Origin: Melieria omissa
Taxonomy: Eukaryota > Arthropoda > Insecta > Diptera > Ulidiidae
Length of the DNA: 64,000 bases
Direction of reading: 5' to 3'
NCBI GenBank assembly: GCA_963971225.1
Contig: OZ020269.1
Coordinates: 87,529,783 to 87,593,782 of the forward strand
Shown here piece by piece: positions 46,001 to 57,180 of the stretch. The translations under genes and the position numbers were made by a program. The notes under the pieces are model-generated. The model did no database searches. It was not told the DNA's origin and saw nothing but the letters and a program-made list of their open reading frames with translations. How positions within the stretch are numbered: the first letter of the stretch is position 1; each line of letters starts with the position of its first letter.

Positions 46001-46440
46001 CAAGTATAAATGCCAATTGGTACTAGATTATAAGTACTTTTTAATACCGAGTACTTTTCAAAACTGACGATTTTTGGAAAAAAATTGAAAAAAGTTTTAA
46101 ATTAAAACTCAATACTGAGTAAAAACATCGATACGGAATGCTTTTTGATACTAAATGCAAGTAAAAATGCCATTTGCTATTTCATTTGAAGTACTTTTTA
46201 ATATCGAGTACAAAAATCGTTCTATATTAAGGGTTTCTTAATAACATGGATAACAAAAGTAACGATACCGAGTAATTTTAGTGACTAAGTGATTTTGAAT
46301 ATAAAGTAGTTTTTGCTATTGAGTACTTTTATATACCGAATACTTTTACAATACCGAGTGATTGAAACTGACTCCTTTTTGTTATTTAAAAGCACTTTGA
46401 GTTTTTAAAATTTTCAAGCATTGACTTCTTTCATACATTC
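43090..46440. repeat. Large degenerate minisatellite (ACTGAGTACTTTT-type)
   Basis: About 3.3 kb made of imperfect repeats of a short core, roughly GATACTGAGTACTTTTCGA, alternating with AGTACAAGTATCGATACT-like variants. A longer local period of about 180-190 bp (AATGCAAGTATAAATGCCAA and TTTGAGTTAAAACTCAATAC blocks) is visible at 45500-46200. No gene is present. Confidence 0.9.
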
Positions 46441-48056
46441 CTGGAGTCGAGTACATACTGTTTTAAATATTAACTCTGCTTAAAACTATTTCCTTCTATA
46501 GGTATTGGATTGTTATTCGACTCAAAACCGACACATTTAATTTCACACAACTGTACTTTCAAGCCACTTATTTACCATCATTTGTACGCCAGCTCTGACA
46601 AGTTTTGCACCTGCAGCTTTTCGTTTGTTCACTACTCACCGCATTCCATCCAAGTTAAATCAATTTGCTGCCTGTAAAAGCTACCAACAAAAACACATTT
46701 CTCTCGTTTCTCTTCTCCCCTGTGTCTAGTTAATTGCTGTCGCTAAAATCAATTAAAAATCTGTTTTCTATTTTTCCAAAATTTGCCCACCCGCCACTTG
46801 CGTTAAAAATGCATTCACGAGAAAAAAATCCATGCAAAAACTGCACAAAATTGTTTTGTCAATTTTTTGGCACACGTTGCCAATTGATGAAATTTTAATA
46901 ACACACACTGTGCGCGTTTCACCGCCACAATCCGACAAAACGCCGCTGGGCAGTAAATGCAGTTTTCAGTTGTTCACCTCCGTTGCTTTGCACATATTTC
47001 TGCGCCGCAATAAAACTACAAGTTTCTAAATTTTTATGTCAGGCCAAACGGTTGTTGCATATTTTGAAACATTTATTTTCTCGCTTAACCGAATTGCGCT
47101 GAAATGCAGCAACTAATGTTGCATGCAATGCGCTGTGTGCATTTTCATGAATGTGCAGAGAAATCGAAGGGAAACAAAATGAAAAGAAACTGACACAGAA
47201 AATGGAAAATTGTGCTACGGTTTAAATTGCAATTCGCATGATTGATCGTCTTAGCAGGCAACTGTCAATGGAACTGTGGAGTGGAATAGTGTTTGAGGAC
47301 AAAAAAAAACTTGCCGTCCCAATTTATTGAAAACTATGCTTTTTTCATATCACCTGCTGAAAATTTGGAGCATTTAAGAGATTTTTTTTATAGACTAAAG
47401 TTGGTTGACTTTCGATGCTTTTCATCTCAAAAAAATCGATCTACACTCTGATGGCTTTAAGATTTTTATTTAGGCAAAATTTCCTAATTTCTTTACAAAA
47501 TTTAGTCATTTTTCCCCACTGTATGCATTCGGTTTAATAACATAAAATTGTCACAATTCCCTCACCGCCCCATCAATGGGTAATTGCAGCATCAGTTTGT
47601 CAGTGTCTTCAGTTGCAACGTCGATCATTTATCATCGAAGTGTGCGCAATAAATGACAGAATGCATTCTTCATTTCAACCAAAAGGCATTGAAAGAAAAA
47701 TGTGTTTAACATTTAATACAATTGAAAAAGTATGGCAACGCCATGAGCGCATAATATGAGTAAATATTGTATTCAAAATAAAATTAAAGCATAAGAATGC
47801 AGTTTTATACCAACAAACCAAAACTAGTAGTGAAAAGATTCTGAAGAAGAAGCAATACATTACTTTTCATTAGTTGCTGCTAAGATCTGGTTATCCTGTT
47901 GGGTGGTAGAAATCTATCTCTATGGACAAAACACATAATTTATAAGACACGAAAGACATGACACGAGATCTAATATAGAAAAGTTGATCATCTCTTAATG
48001 TGAGTAGCCAGGATTGTCGAGACAGTTTGTGCAAACTTCATTGAAAGTGAGCCTGA
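46441..48056. other. Mixed unique sequence, includes a GC-richer patch
   Basis: 46550-47270 is less AT-rich and apparently unique. An ATG at 46832 opens a 65-codon frame to 47029 without recognised similarity. No other features were seen. Confidence 0.35.
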
Positions 48057-48060
48057 TTAA

Positions 48061-48143
48061 CCCTTTCCGTCATGAAAATAAACCCGTTCTGTATGAATTG
48101 TATGAGATGTAGTCAAATATATTGGACATTGTGACTGTAAGGG
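48061..48143. mobile_element. Very short piggyBac-type MITE (83 bp)
   Basis: TTAA (48057-48060), CCCTTTCCGTCA at the left end, and TGACTGTAAGGG at the right end followed by TTAA (48144-48147). The ends are inverted repeats with about three mismatches in twelve and carry the CCC start typical of piggyBac elements. It has no room for coding sequence. Confidence 0.55.
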
Positions 48144-48147
48144 TTAA

Positions 48148-49499
48148 AGTACTTCTAGACCTCACAGACGGAAATATTTTTTCTAAAATTTTCAACCAGA
48201 AATATGAAAGCTGCAATCACCTTAGATAAACATTTGTTCCAAGAATATTCCCATATCTTTTCTGCCTGAAGACTAGTTAAATTTTTTATGTATTTTTCTA
48301 ACAAATCCATAAAGCTTTAACATGATTGCACTGAAAGCGAGATAAGAGATATTCGTTTATAAAAAAAGAAATATTATAAAACCATCAGAAAAACGAACAC
48401 AACGTTGACATGTGGAATTTACTTTATGAATGTCATCATCAGTGCCGGCGGTGGCAAAATGACACTTGAATGTTATGTCAGCAGGTGCAACATGGAGCAC
48501 ACACACACACACACGCAGCTAAATTTATTTTCATTGACAGTGTTGTTACACAAATTGTAAACTGCGAGTAATGTCGATGACATAAACAGTTGCAAATATA
48601 AATAAAATATTGTTTTATTAAGTTTTTTAAATGCTAATTACTGAGTCCTAGGTAACCAACTTACGGCAATCAAATACGAAAAAATCATTATCTATCTATA
48701 AAGAAATGAATTCGATAAATATTTCCTGATCAAAGTCAACCATTTATGAAAATACAGAAAAATCTCTAAAGTTTAGAGTCTAAAGCATTTAGATTGTTTG
48801 GGCTTTCATGTGACTGACTTAACTGTAAGGTCCAGTCCAGTCCAGGTTCCCACAAAAATTCTCTCAAGGCATCAATGAAACGGTTTGAAATAATAAACCA
48901 AACACAAGAATTAGCCTCAGTAAAAGTCGCTCAGAAGTGTCGAGAGTCGGGGCAATTTTTAAGATACAGATACAGATAAAACATTTAAAATATTGTTGAC
49001 AAAATATTTACCCCTATCTTGTAACATGATTCCATATGGGTATTTAAGAATGATTGCATTGGCCTGAAATTGTAAAGCCGCAGCAACCTAAACCAGTCTA
49101 CCGCAACCTAAAAAGTTCTATGCTTGAAACATGTCCGCTTGAAGTCACTTTTTACTAAAGCTTTGTGTTCGAGTTGAAGAAATATTACTTGACATATTGG
49201 CTCAACACACCCAGCAATGTCAAGACTTGCTCCAGTTGTTACATCTTTCTTAATTTTTAAACAGCTTCTGACAAAATTTGTCTGATCCAGTTATAGGATT
49301 TTGACCTACCACGACCTGTTTAACTCTATATTTTCCTTCGTTGCCCTGGTCTTTAACCTTCAGCAATGGCAAATCTGATCCGACTTGATGTTTCCTTTCT
49401 GCATTCGAGCCACTTTTGATTGAAGCTAGAGTCCAGTTAGAGAATTCTAACATATAAGTCCGTATAAGTTCTGCCGCCAGGAGTCTCTGCTTCCTGCGG
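48148..49499. other. Unassigned sequence
   Basis: Includes a CA tract at about 48500-48515 and (GTCCA)3 at about 48831-48845. No gene was recognised. Confidence 0.45.
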
Positions 49500-50615
49500 G
49501 TCAAAAACTTCCAGGACTTTCTCAGCTTACTTCGCCCCTTTCAAACATTTCTTTGTTTTAAACACCTAAACACCTTCTGACCTGAAAATAGTAATACAGT
49601 TACTGGATTTTGACTCACCATATATGGAAGCCTTGACAACAGAGATCTCTCTTCACCCATTTTTCTTTGTCACATCCACAAACGAAAAAACTTGTTCGAC
49701 TTTATTTTTCACTTCAGTGTTTTTCTTCGACTGTAAACACCTTCTGACTAGAACTTAGTGATCCAAGCCGCCAGCGTACTTGAAAGTTTCTCCGTCACAT
49801 CCAGAAAAGATTAAACATCTCTTTTCGACTGTAAACACCTTTTGGCCAGATCGCAGTGATCCAAACTTCTCACTTCTCGTCCTCACATCCAGATATGATG
49901 AAACTTGCTCAACTTCATATTTTACTTCAGTATTTTTCTTCGACTGTGAACACCTTCTAGCCAGAACTCAGAGATCCAAACTTCTAATTTACCTAAAAAT
50001 GTCTTCCTCACATCCAGAAATGATAAAACTTGCTTGAATTTTGTGGTTTCCTTGACTGTAAACACCTTCTGGTTGGAACTTAGTGATCCAAGCTTCTCAT
50101 TTACTTTAGAGTTTCTCCATCATATCCAGAAATGATGAAACTTGCTCAACTTTATATTTCAATTCAGTTTTTTTCGACTTTGAACACCGTTTGGCCAGAG
50201 CTCAATAATCCCAACTTTCAACTTGAGAGTTTCTTCATCACATTCAGAAACGACTAAACATGATCGACTTTTTCACTTCAATGTTTTAAGGAGAGTTTCT
50301 TACTTGAGAGTTTCTCCGTCATATCCAAAAATAAAAAAACTTACTCACCTTCTATTTCACTTTAGTGTTTTCCTTGGACTTTAAACATCTTCTTTCCAGA
50401 ACTCAGTGATCCAAACTTCTAATATACTTAAAAGTGTATTCGTCATATCCAAAAATAAAAAAACTTACTCGACTTTATGTTTCACTTCAGTGTTTTCCTT
50501 CGACTTCGAGTGATCCAAACTTTCAATTTACTTGATAAAACTTCCGACTTTATGTTTCACTTCAATGTCTTCCTTCGACTTTAATCGCATTCTGGTCGGG
50601 ACCAAGTGATCCAAT
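49500..50615. repeat. Degenerate tandem array, period about 115-125 bp
   Basis: Modules AAACACCTTCTGACCAGAAC, AGTGATCCAAACTTCTCA, TTTCTCCGTCACATCCAGAA, ATGATGAAACTTGCTCGACTT and CACTTCAGTGTTTTCCTTCGA repeat in the same order seven to nine times. Units vary from about 90 to 170 bp because modules were lost. Confidence 0.88.
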
Positions 50616-50894
50616 ATCCAACTTGCTTGGATGGATGGATGGATGGATGTGAGGGGGAGCCGAGGAAACAACCTTTGGAAGGTCATTAGCTCAAGCACTC
50701 AGGCTTTTTAGCCCATTGTACTCAAGGCTCAGGAAAAAGGATGATAGAGGAGATGGGAATGGGAAAAAGAGAAGGTGTGTGGAAAGTGGAAAGGAAGGAA
50801 GGGTTATGTCTTTTCCTGTGCAAATTTCCTGGACTCTTTAATTAATCTCGGTAGATCACACAGGGTGAGAGAATGGACTTCATCCAACTTGCTT
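50616..50894 (-). mobile_element. 5'-truncated LINE with 13-bp target duplications
   Basis: ATCCAACTTGCTT flanks the insert on both sides (50616-50628 and 50882-50894). The 253-bp insert lies on the minus strand: its coding end reads DEVHSLTLCDLPRLIKESRK then FAQEKT and a TAA (about 50800), followed by about 160 bp of 3' untranslated sequence and an (ATCC)n tail (complement of GGATGGATGG at 50629-50648). A tetranucleotide tail and a truncated 5' end are typical of some insect LINEs. It is inserted inside one unit of the ~120-bp array. Confidence 0.9.
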
Positions 50895-51187
50895 AAAAGT
50901 CATTGGATTTGCTGAAGAAGACCTAGAATCTTCAAAACAAATCTCCACATTTCTTAACTTCTGTAAATGTTTGTAGTTATGTAGATATATTTTTTATAAG
51001 CTGCGGAGTTATCTACACAATATAATTAATTGTTCACATTGCTTTCCATGCATTATTTTTTTCATCAACTTTTTTCACTTTATATCAAAACAATTACTTT
51101 AACATTATTGTTACATTATTTTTAAAATTTTTTATTAGAAAATTAAAAAAAAATTATTTTTCTACATCTACGTATATATTGTCTATA
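50895..51187. other. AT-rich spacer with TCTACAT motifs
   Basis: TTTTTCTACATCTACGTATA then TATTGTCTATA at about 51158-51188 matches the tandem unit at 51545-51785, so the next MITE inserted in a copy of that unit. Confidence 0.6.
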
Positions 51188-51498
51188 TACACTGTGATCA
51201 ATAAGTACCGGGACTATGTATTTTACATTTTCCGCCGTTGCCCGATGCAGGTAAAAGGTCGGTAGGACCTTAACTGACATCTGTGTCAAATTTTGAGCGG
51301 GATTGCATCATTAGTTTTTGTTTGGCAGCTGTTAGCGTCAGTCAACTTTTTGTACTTCGTCGCATTTTACAATGGATAATTTTGTTGATCAACGTATTTG
51401 TTTGAAATTTTGCCTTAGGAACGAAATTTGTTTACCTGCATCGGGCAACGGCGGAAAATTTAAAATACACAGTCCCGGTACTTATTGATCATAGTGTA
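51188..51498 (+). mobile_element. Mariner MITE with 68-bp inverted repeats
   Basis: Positions 51188-51255 and 51431-51498 are inverted repeats of 68 bp with about three mismatches, starting at TA-bounded CACTGTGATCAATAAGTACC. An ATG at 51372 opens a 38-codon frame (MDNFVDQRICLKFCLRNEIC) that matches the N-terminus of a mariner transposase before running into the right inverted repeat; it stops at 51488. Nearly all of the transposase is deleted. Terminal repeats longer than the usual ~30 bp suggest the right one was extended during deletion. Confidence 0.92.
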
Positions 51499-51544
51499 CA
51501 TAGAAATTAAGACAACAGTTACGTAACAACAAATTTCCTATTTT

Positions 51545-51785
51545 TTTCATTTTCTACACCTATTTATATATTGTCTACATACAAATGTAAATAATAATAA
51601 CATAAAATTAGCGCTTATATGTTAAATATGTAATTTTCTACACCTTTTTATATATTGTCTACATACAAATGTAGACAATAAAAAATAACATTTCACAAAA
51701 TTAACTCCAACATGTTTAATATTTAATTTGTAATATTCTATACCTTCAAATTAATTCTCTACATACAAATGTAGACAATAATCAA
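51545..51785. repeat. Tandem repeat, unit about 105 bp
   Basis: TTTTCTACACCT-TTTATATATTGTCTACATACAAATGTA recurs at about 51550, 51636 and, more diverged, 51735. It is an AT-rich non-coding repeat. Confidence 0.8.
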
Positions 51786-51829
51786 GCAACAAAATTAATA
51801 ACCAAATGTCTTTCTTGTGCTGCTTTCAT

Positions 51830-52920
51830 TTTCTTAGCTTTTTCATGCTCATCAGATGACATTTTCCCCATTCGCATTCGCATCCGCACTCTGCAAATCA
51901 ACCCCCCCGCCCCCTGCATCGCGACTACTAAATCGCTCATCCGACTGTCGCTTTGCTGCGCTGACACCCACTCACACGTACTCGTCGAGTATAATTTCTT
52001 ATTTAAGTGAAAACTTCTAAAAACCGTAACTTCAGCACAATTCAGTCGCACGTTAAGCGCCGCCAAAGTGCAGAACGCAGTGGCGGCGAGAGCAGCAAAG
52101 CGCATTTGGGAAAAGTGCAACGTGCAAGCGCGCCAAACGAATCGAATTCTGAAGTTGAAGATGCAGACAAAATTTCGCCACTTTCTTTTTTTGCGGCAGC
52201 AACAGCGACAACGACAGCGGTGGAAGGCGCAGCGCAGACAACTGCCGAAAGTGAGAAGCTACTTACACGCCAAAGCATAGATAGCGATGCTACAAAGTTG
52301 CAATGACAGCGGGCTCGCCATTTGCCACTTAAAAGCGGAAATGCTGCACACGCGCTTGTATATATGTGAGTGTGTGAGTATGTTTGTATGTGTGGGTGTT
52401 TGTGCCCATGTGTGGATGTAAATGCAGCGGTGTGCTGCCGCTAACGCTGCATGCCAGCGTGTTTACCCACACAAATAAGCACACGTTTGTATGTATGTGT
52501 GCGTATCTGTAAGAGAGAGAATGCGTTTGAGTGCGTGACAGTGCATGATTTATGAAGGCACGTTGGCAACCAAAAAACGAAAATAACACCACACGAGGTT
52601 ATATGCAACTACATCAACAACTACAAGGACAAGTACACGCACACACATACACACACTCGCACTCATACATACATATGCAGCTAGTCATACAGCACACCTT
52701 GGCGCAATCGGAGATACTTGAGCGCCACTCTAAATACCCACTTCCCAGCAGTAAACTATCACTTATGTGTGCAGCTATGTTGTACAAGTACACCGCTCTC
52801 CCCCTCTCTCCCTCCACCAAGCCTTCAGAGCATTACCAGCCTCAGCACATGTGCTCGCTTTGCGGCAAAAGTTTGCATAACTTTTGCTCCAACGTAATCG
52901 ATTAAAATGTCATAAAAGAA
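51830..52920 (+). other. GC-rich single-copy island with possible exon
   Basis: The plus strand is open from a GTG at 52007 to a TGA at 52304, and its residues look protein-like (HVKRRQSAERSGGESSKAHL, then ESNSEVEDADKISPL). There is no ATG, but TTCAG at about 52039-52043 could be a splice acceptor. Two other frames on each strand are open over part of it, which lowers confidence. Further on, an ATG at 52552 opens a 117-codon His-rich frame to 52905 that crosses CA/TG microsatellites. A last coding exon, a first exon or an untranslated region are all possible. Confidence 0.3.
52370..52680. repeat. Cluster of TG/CA microsatellites
   Basis: GTGTGAGTATGTTTGTATGT near 52371, TGTGTGCGTATC near 52496 and ACACGCACACACATACACAC near 52635. 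These are simple repeats within the island. Confidence 0.85.
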
Positions 52921-53345
52921 CAAATTATTTTGAGTTGCTCTACTTCTCGTTCGAGACGTGCAGCCGATGCGCAAACACTGTTTGAAGCGAACTGCAACGA
53001 ATTTTTATGACATGCAGATTTATATGATTGCTAAGCAAAGTGTTTCATAGTTTGCCACACCCACAACTTTAAGTGTTTAAACAAATTGGCGAACTTGCTA
53101 TGCAAAGATTTGAATTATAAAACCGGGAACTCGAGGGAAGTTAAGGTCTTAGTAGAGCCGACTATGAAGGCATATAGGAGACGATTAGTACTTTATTTCC
53201 GGTTCTCAAGTCTTGCTTTACGGAGTTACACATAATCTGAAGCCTACCTCAGTAGGCATTGATTAAAAAGGTCAAAACAACGTCCAGATTAATGGACAAT
53301 ATTCAAAGGTCAGCGAGGCTACCTGGTCAGCCACAACGAATGTAT
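52921..53345. other. Unassigned sequence
   Basis: Nothing was recognised in this stretch. Confidence 0.45.
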
Positions 53346-53520
53346 TGTTACAAAAATTAGTTCTCTTACCTACCGTAGGCGTAATTCGTTTCTCTGGATT
53401 ATGCTCAAAAATAAAACAAAATAAAATCCTTCAGTTCACCATTAAATTACTTCACTTTATTAACAATTTTACACTTTCCTGTCTCTACACTTTACACTTT
53501 ACTGCATTATCGTCTCAGTA
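53346..53520. mobile_element. Diverged LTR-like fragment, copy D
   Basis: Starts TGTTACAAAAATTAG and has the same order of blocks as the start of copies A-C (TTCTCTGGATTATGCTC, AAAATAAAAC, then CTTTATT and ACACTT tracts). The similarity is low, and no right end or target duplication was found, so it may be a related but different LTR family. Confidence 0.45.
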
Positions 53521-53739
53521 TCATTAAAGTTATGAACTCTATTATCAGTATTTCCATATAACCGACGTACACATTATCTGTTCATAGTTGGTAATCCGAA
53601 TAATGAAATAATTAGAAGAATAATAACAATGTGTGAACGACTTGACTTCAGCAACATTTTTGCAAACAAATCTACATCTGCTTTATTGGTTAGCTTCATA
53701 GTTATTTTGTTTTATTTCGATTGAAAAGGGGCTACCAAA

Positions 53740-54425
53740 GAAAAGTCTGCTTTAATCTTCTTCTACTAATTCTTCTTCTTCTAGTTCTTCTTCTGCTTGT
53801 TCTACTTCAATTTCTACTTCTTCTTTCTTTCTTCTTTCTTTCTTCTTTTACTTCTTCTTGTTATTCTTCTTCTTCCTGTGTTTCTTATACTTCTTCAGAT
53901 TCTTGTTTCTTTTATTTCTTCTTCTAATGCTTCTTATGTTGCTACTACTTCTTTTACTTCTACTTCTTTTAATTCTTCTACTTCTTCTTCTACTTCTACT
54001 TCTACTTCTACTACTTCTACTTCTACTTCTACTTCTACTTGTACTTGTACTTGTACTTGTACTTGTACTTGTACTTGTACTTCTACTTCTACTTCTACTT
54101 CTACTTCTACTTCTACTTCTACTTCTACTTGTACTTGTACTTCTACTTCTACTTCTACTTCTTCTTCTTCTTCTTCAGCTTCTTGTTTCTTTTATTTCTT
54201 CTTCTAATTCTTCTTCTGCTACTACTTCTTCTACTTCTACTTATAGTACTTCTACGTCTTCTTATTCCTATTCCTATTCTTTTTCGTCTTCTACTTCTTT
54301 TTCTTCTTCATCTTTCTTCTTCTTCTCCTACTTCTCCTTTTTCTTCTGCTTCTTCTACTTCTTCTACTTTTTCTTCTTCTTCTTATTCTTCTACTTCTTC
54401 TTCTTCTGTTACTTCTAATTCTTCG
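53740..54425. repeat. TTC/TAC/TTG-TAC compound microsatellite
   Basis: About 690 bp: mixed TTCTTC at the ends, pure (TTCTAC)n at about 53985-54035 and 54080-54130, and (TTGTAC)n at about 54037-54080. The poly-Ser, poly-Leu and poly-Thr frames are artefacts. Confidence 0.97.
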
Positions 54426-54755
54426 TAAATAACTTTCTATCCTTTGTCATCGCTACTTCAACTTTCCTTTTTCCTTTAGAAATGTCTTTTCATTTGCAAA
54501 CCCAAATGGTTTGATCTGATTTATATTCTTGATCATGCAGGCTGTGAATTGATTGAACTGTTCGAGCAATACTTTCTTCTTTCGCCTCGTGAAATTGTGT
54601 GGGACTTTGTCTCCATGACCGATTGTGATAGGTTCGATTCCTAGCGCGATTCCCTGTAGGTCTCCTCCCCTACTTCCCCTATCCGTTTGTAATGTGTGTT
54701 TTAGCATACGTTGAAAACACAGTATTTTCAACAGTGTGTTCAAATGGTTGAATTA

Positions 54756-54822
54756 GTGGTATCACAATGAACTCATATAGAGGCCTGAGTGTGGCTCATA
54801 CAGAGGCAGCCACTACAACCTC
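54756..54822 (-). repeat. Short dispersed repeat, copy 4 (inverted)
   Basis: The reverse complement reads GGTTGTAGTGGCTGCCTCTG through CATTGTGATACCAC, the best-preserved copy of this unit. Confidence 0.88.
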
Positions 54823-54825
54823 GTC

Positions 54826-56329
54826 TCTATGCATTGTTTTCAGAAACAGGACCACAAATTCGATGAACTATTTCCTTTTCATAAGAATCTGCTTTGCAGT
54901 TATCTTCGTTGTCCATGTTTTGGTTCCATATATAACAATATTCAAGTATCCTGAGCAGAAGAAATTTGATCGAGGAGAATAGAATGCATCTTTGAATTCG
55001 CCACCATACTAGCCTTAAAAAACTAGTGGCGTTCTCAAGACAAACCAACAAACTCAAACCAACAAACTGTCATCGTGAATGCTAATTCTACAAGTCGAAT
55101 ATGTCTGCCCCTAAGACAATAGGTTCACTATGACACCCATGACCTACGATAGGTCGATAGTCCTTGAATGAAATTGGAAGGGTTCATGATCGCACGATTT
55201 GATATATGTACTGTATAATGTACTGGCAAATCTTCTTGTACTCAAGATTTCTGAACAAAAATATAATTAAATCGTTTAGCAAACAAAGAGCATTTGTAGA
55301 GATCGTGTCGTATATACAAATATTTACTTCCCTCTTTTTTTAAGGACCTATAAGAGGACCAAATTTCTATCTGTGGACCTGTTATTTTTCATTTGGTACA
55401 GTAAGAATTTTCACTTTGGAAAGATTGTCGTTGATTTTGATTTTGGAAAGACCAAACTTTTACAGTATTTGAACAAAACCACCTAAATTATAACGTAGTG
55501 CACAAACAAGTCGTTCAAGCCCATCTACAGTACATTTGCTTGTTTTGATTTAAAGTAAAACTTGAACCTGCAAACGTATGCAAATTAATTTCTGAAATGC
55601 ACTGTGTGCATCCTGGCAGTGCAGCTGTCAGTGTGTGCATGTGCGTATAAATCTAAATCTACATGGGTTTGCATGTGTGCGAGTATGTGCAAAGTTTCCA
55701 CTTTATTTACTGCTTATGTTTGTCTTACTAACTTTGAGTGGTTTTTCACGTGCGAAAACTATGTCCTTCACTCGCCGCCGGGAAGAGTTATTTTAACACA
55801 AACTGTTAAAGTTTAAGTTAAAAATCAAGCAAGAAGTTTTCAGGGCATTCGGAAATGTTAAATAAGAAAAGGAAAAGGTAAAATTTCAAATTTTGCATGT
55901 TTTTCATGAATTAATTTTCGGTGACTTTAAACATTTTACGAGTATGTATAAAAAATCTATACAAAAAAAGAATAATAAATAAATAAAAATAAATACATAA
56001 GTTAATTAATTAAAAAAATTAATGATAAAAATAAAAAAATAATAAAAATAAAAAAATAATAATAAAACAAATAAATTTAAAACAAAATACAAAAAAAACT
56101 ATAAAAATTGTGGGCTATATTGAACATATTTTTAAATTATTTGCTTCTAACTAAATTATTAACTTCGTTAAATCAAATTTAAATTGTACCATCGATTGTA
56201 ATTTTTCAATATAAATAACCGAGTGGCCCTTAAAAATTAAATTAAATTATATAAACCGATTTTTCTTTCACATCCTGGAAAAGTCCTTTCAATAAGAGCA
56301 TCAAACTAACATTTTATTCTCAATTCTTC
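54826..56329. other. Unassigned sequence
   Basis: 55960-56110 is a poly(A)-rich low-complexity block (AATAAA-like). No gene or element was recognised. Confidence 0.45.
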
Positions 56330-57180
56330 AAGAAAGCATTGAAGGCAATTGAACGAAGGGAGACAATCGAAAAGAGGTTCTCTAGAAGCAGTTTCGCCTC
56401 ATAGTAAACAACCCTGTACGAGCCCTCAGAATGAGCAGTTCCTTACAACTGAATCATCAGTGAACCATTCACCAGAAATGCAGAATGTCCAAACTCACCC
56501 AACATAACAGAAAAATTGCATAGAACCCAACCAGGCAACTTGATGACTCGGACTTTGCAGACATCTCCTAACCACCTTTCTCATAAATTCTAAGACATTC
56601 AAGCAAAAGCGAACTACTACTGTCGGCTCTGAGATTAACATGGCAACACCTGACACGTAATGATCGACGGGTCTATCGACAGTTTGGTCTACAACGCAGA
56701 TCGCCAAATCAAACCAGTTGCATGGCAGTGAAACTTAGCTGGCCTCGAACATCATCACACAAGGACTCCAAGTTTTCGTCAACAAGTGCTTGCGAATTTT
56801 TTTCAGAATATTCTGTCCAAATGCATTTAGAAGCAATGACTTCTGGAAGCTGATTATGTGACGAACCATTAGTCAAGCAGATAAAGCAATGAAAATAGTA
56901 TTAAGAAATTTAGTTCTTCTGACCAATCACTGGATTGTCACTGGATTGTGCCAAAATAAAACACAATTTTTTTATCTATTTTGGTGCTGGCTCCCAGTTG
57001 GGGATTGACGACGAAGAGGATGGCCATTTCTCCGGTAGGAGGACCAAGTTGAAGAGGCCGACTTAGAGATGTGTGACCAACTGGAGAAGGCGCGCAAGGT
57101 TGAGACGCCTGGATAAAGCTTCTGCTGCAAGGCAGTAACCCAGTAAAGGGTTGCAATGGGCAGCAATTAAGTTACAGAAT
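56330..57180 (+). other. Possible decayed coding relic
   Basis: Base composition is less AT-rich than the flanks. The plus strand near 56980-57060 reads GAGSQLGIDDEEDGHFSG, then RRTKLKRPT and a stop, and is followed by LRRLDKASAARQ. The opposite strand is also open for 64-72 codons. A transposon 3' end is plausible, but I cannot name a family. Confidence 0.25.

Noticed and set aside
53721..54428. Long Ser/Thr-, Leu- and Tyr-rich frames
   Set aside because: They are by-products of the TTCTAC/TTGTAC array, open in all three frames.
54608..54665. TAGGTTCGATTCCTA as a tRNA T arm
   Set aside because: The T-stem is good, but no acceptor stem, anticodon arm or A box could be folded around it, so it is not called a tRNA.
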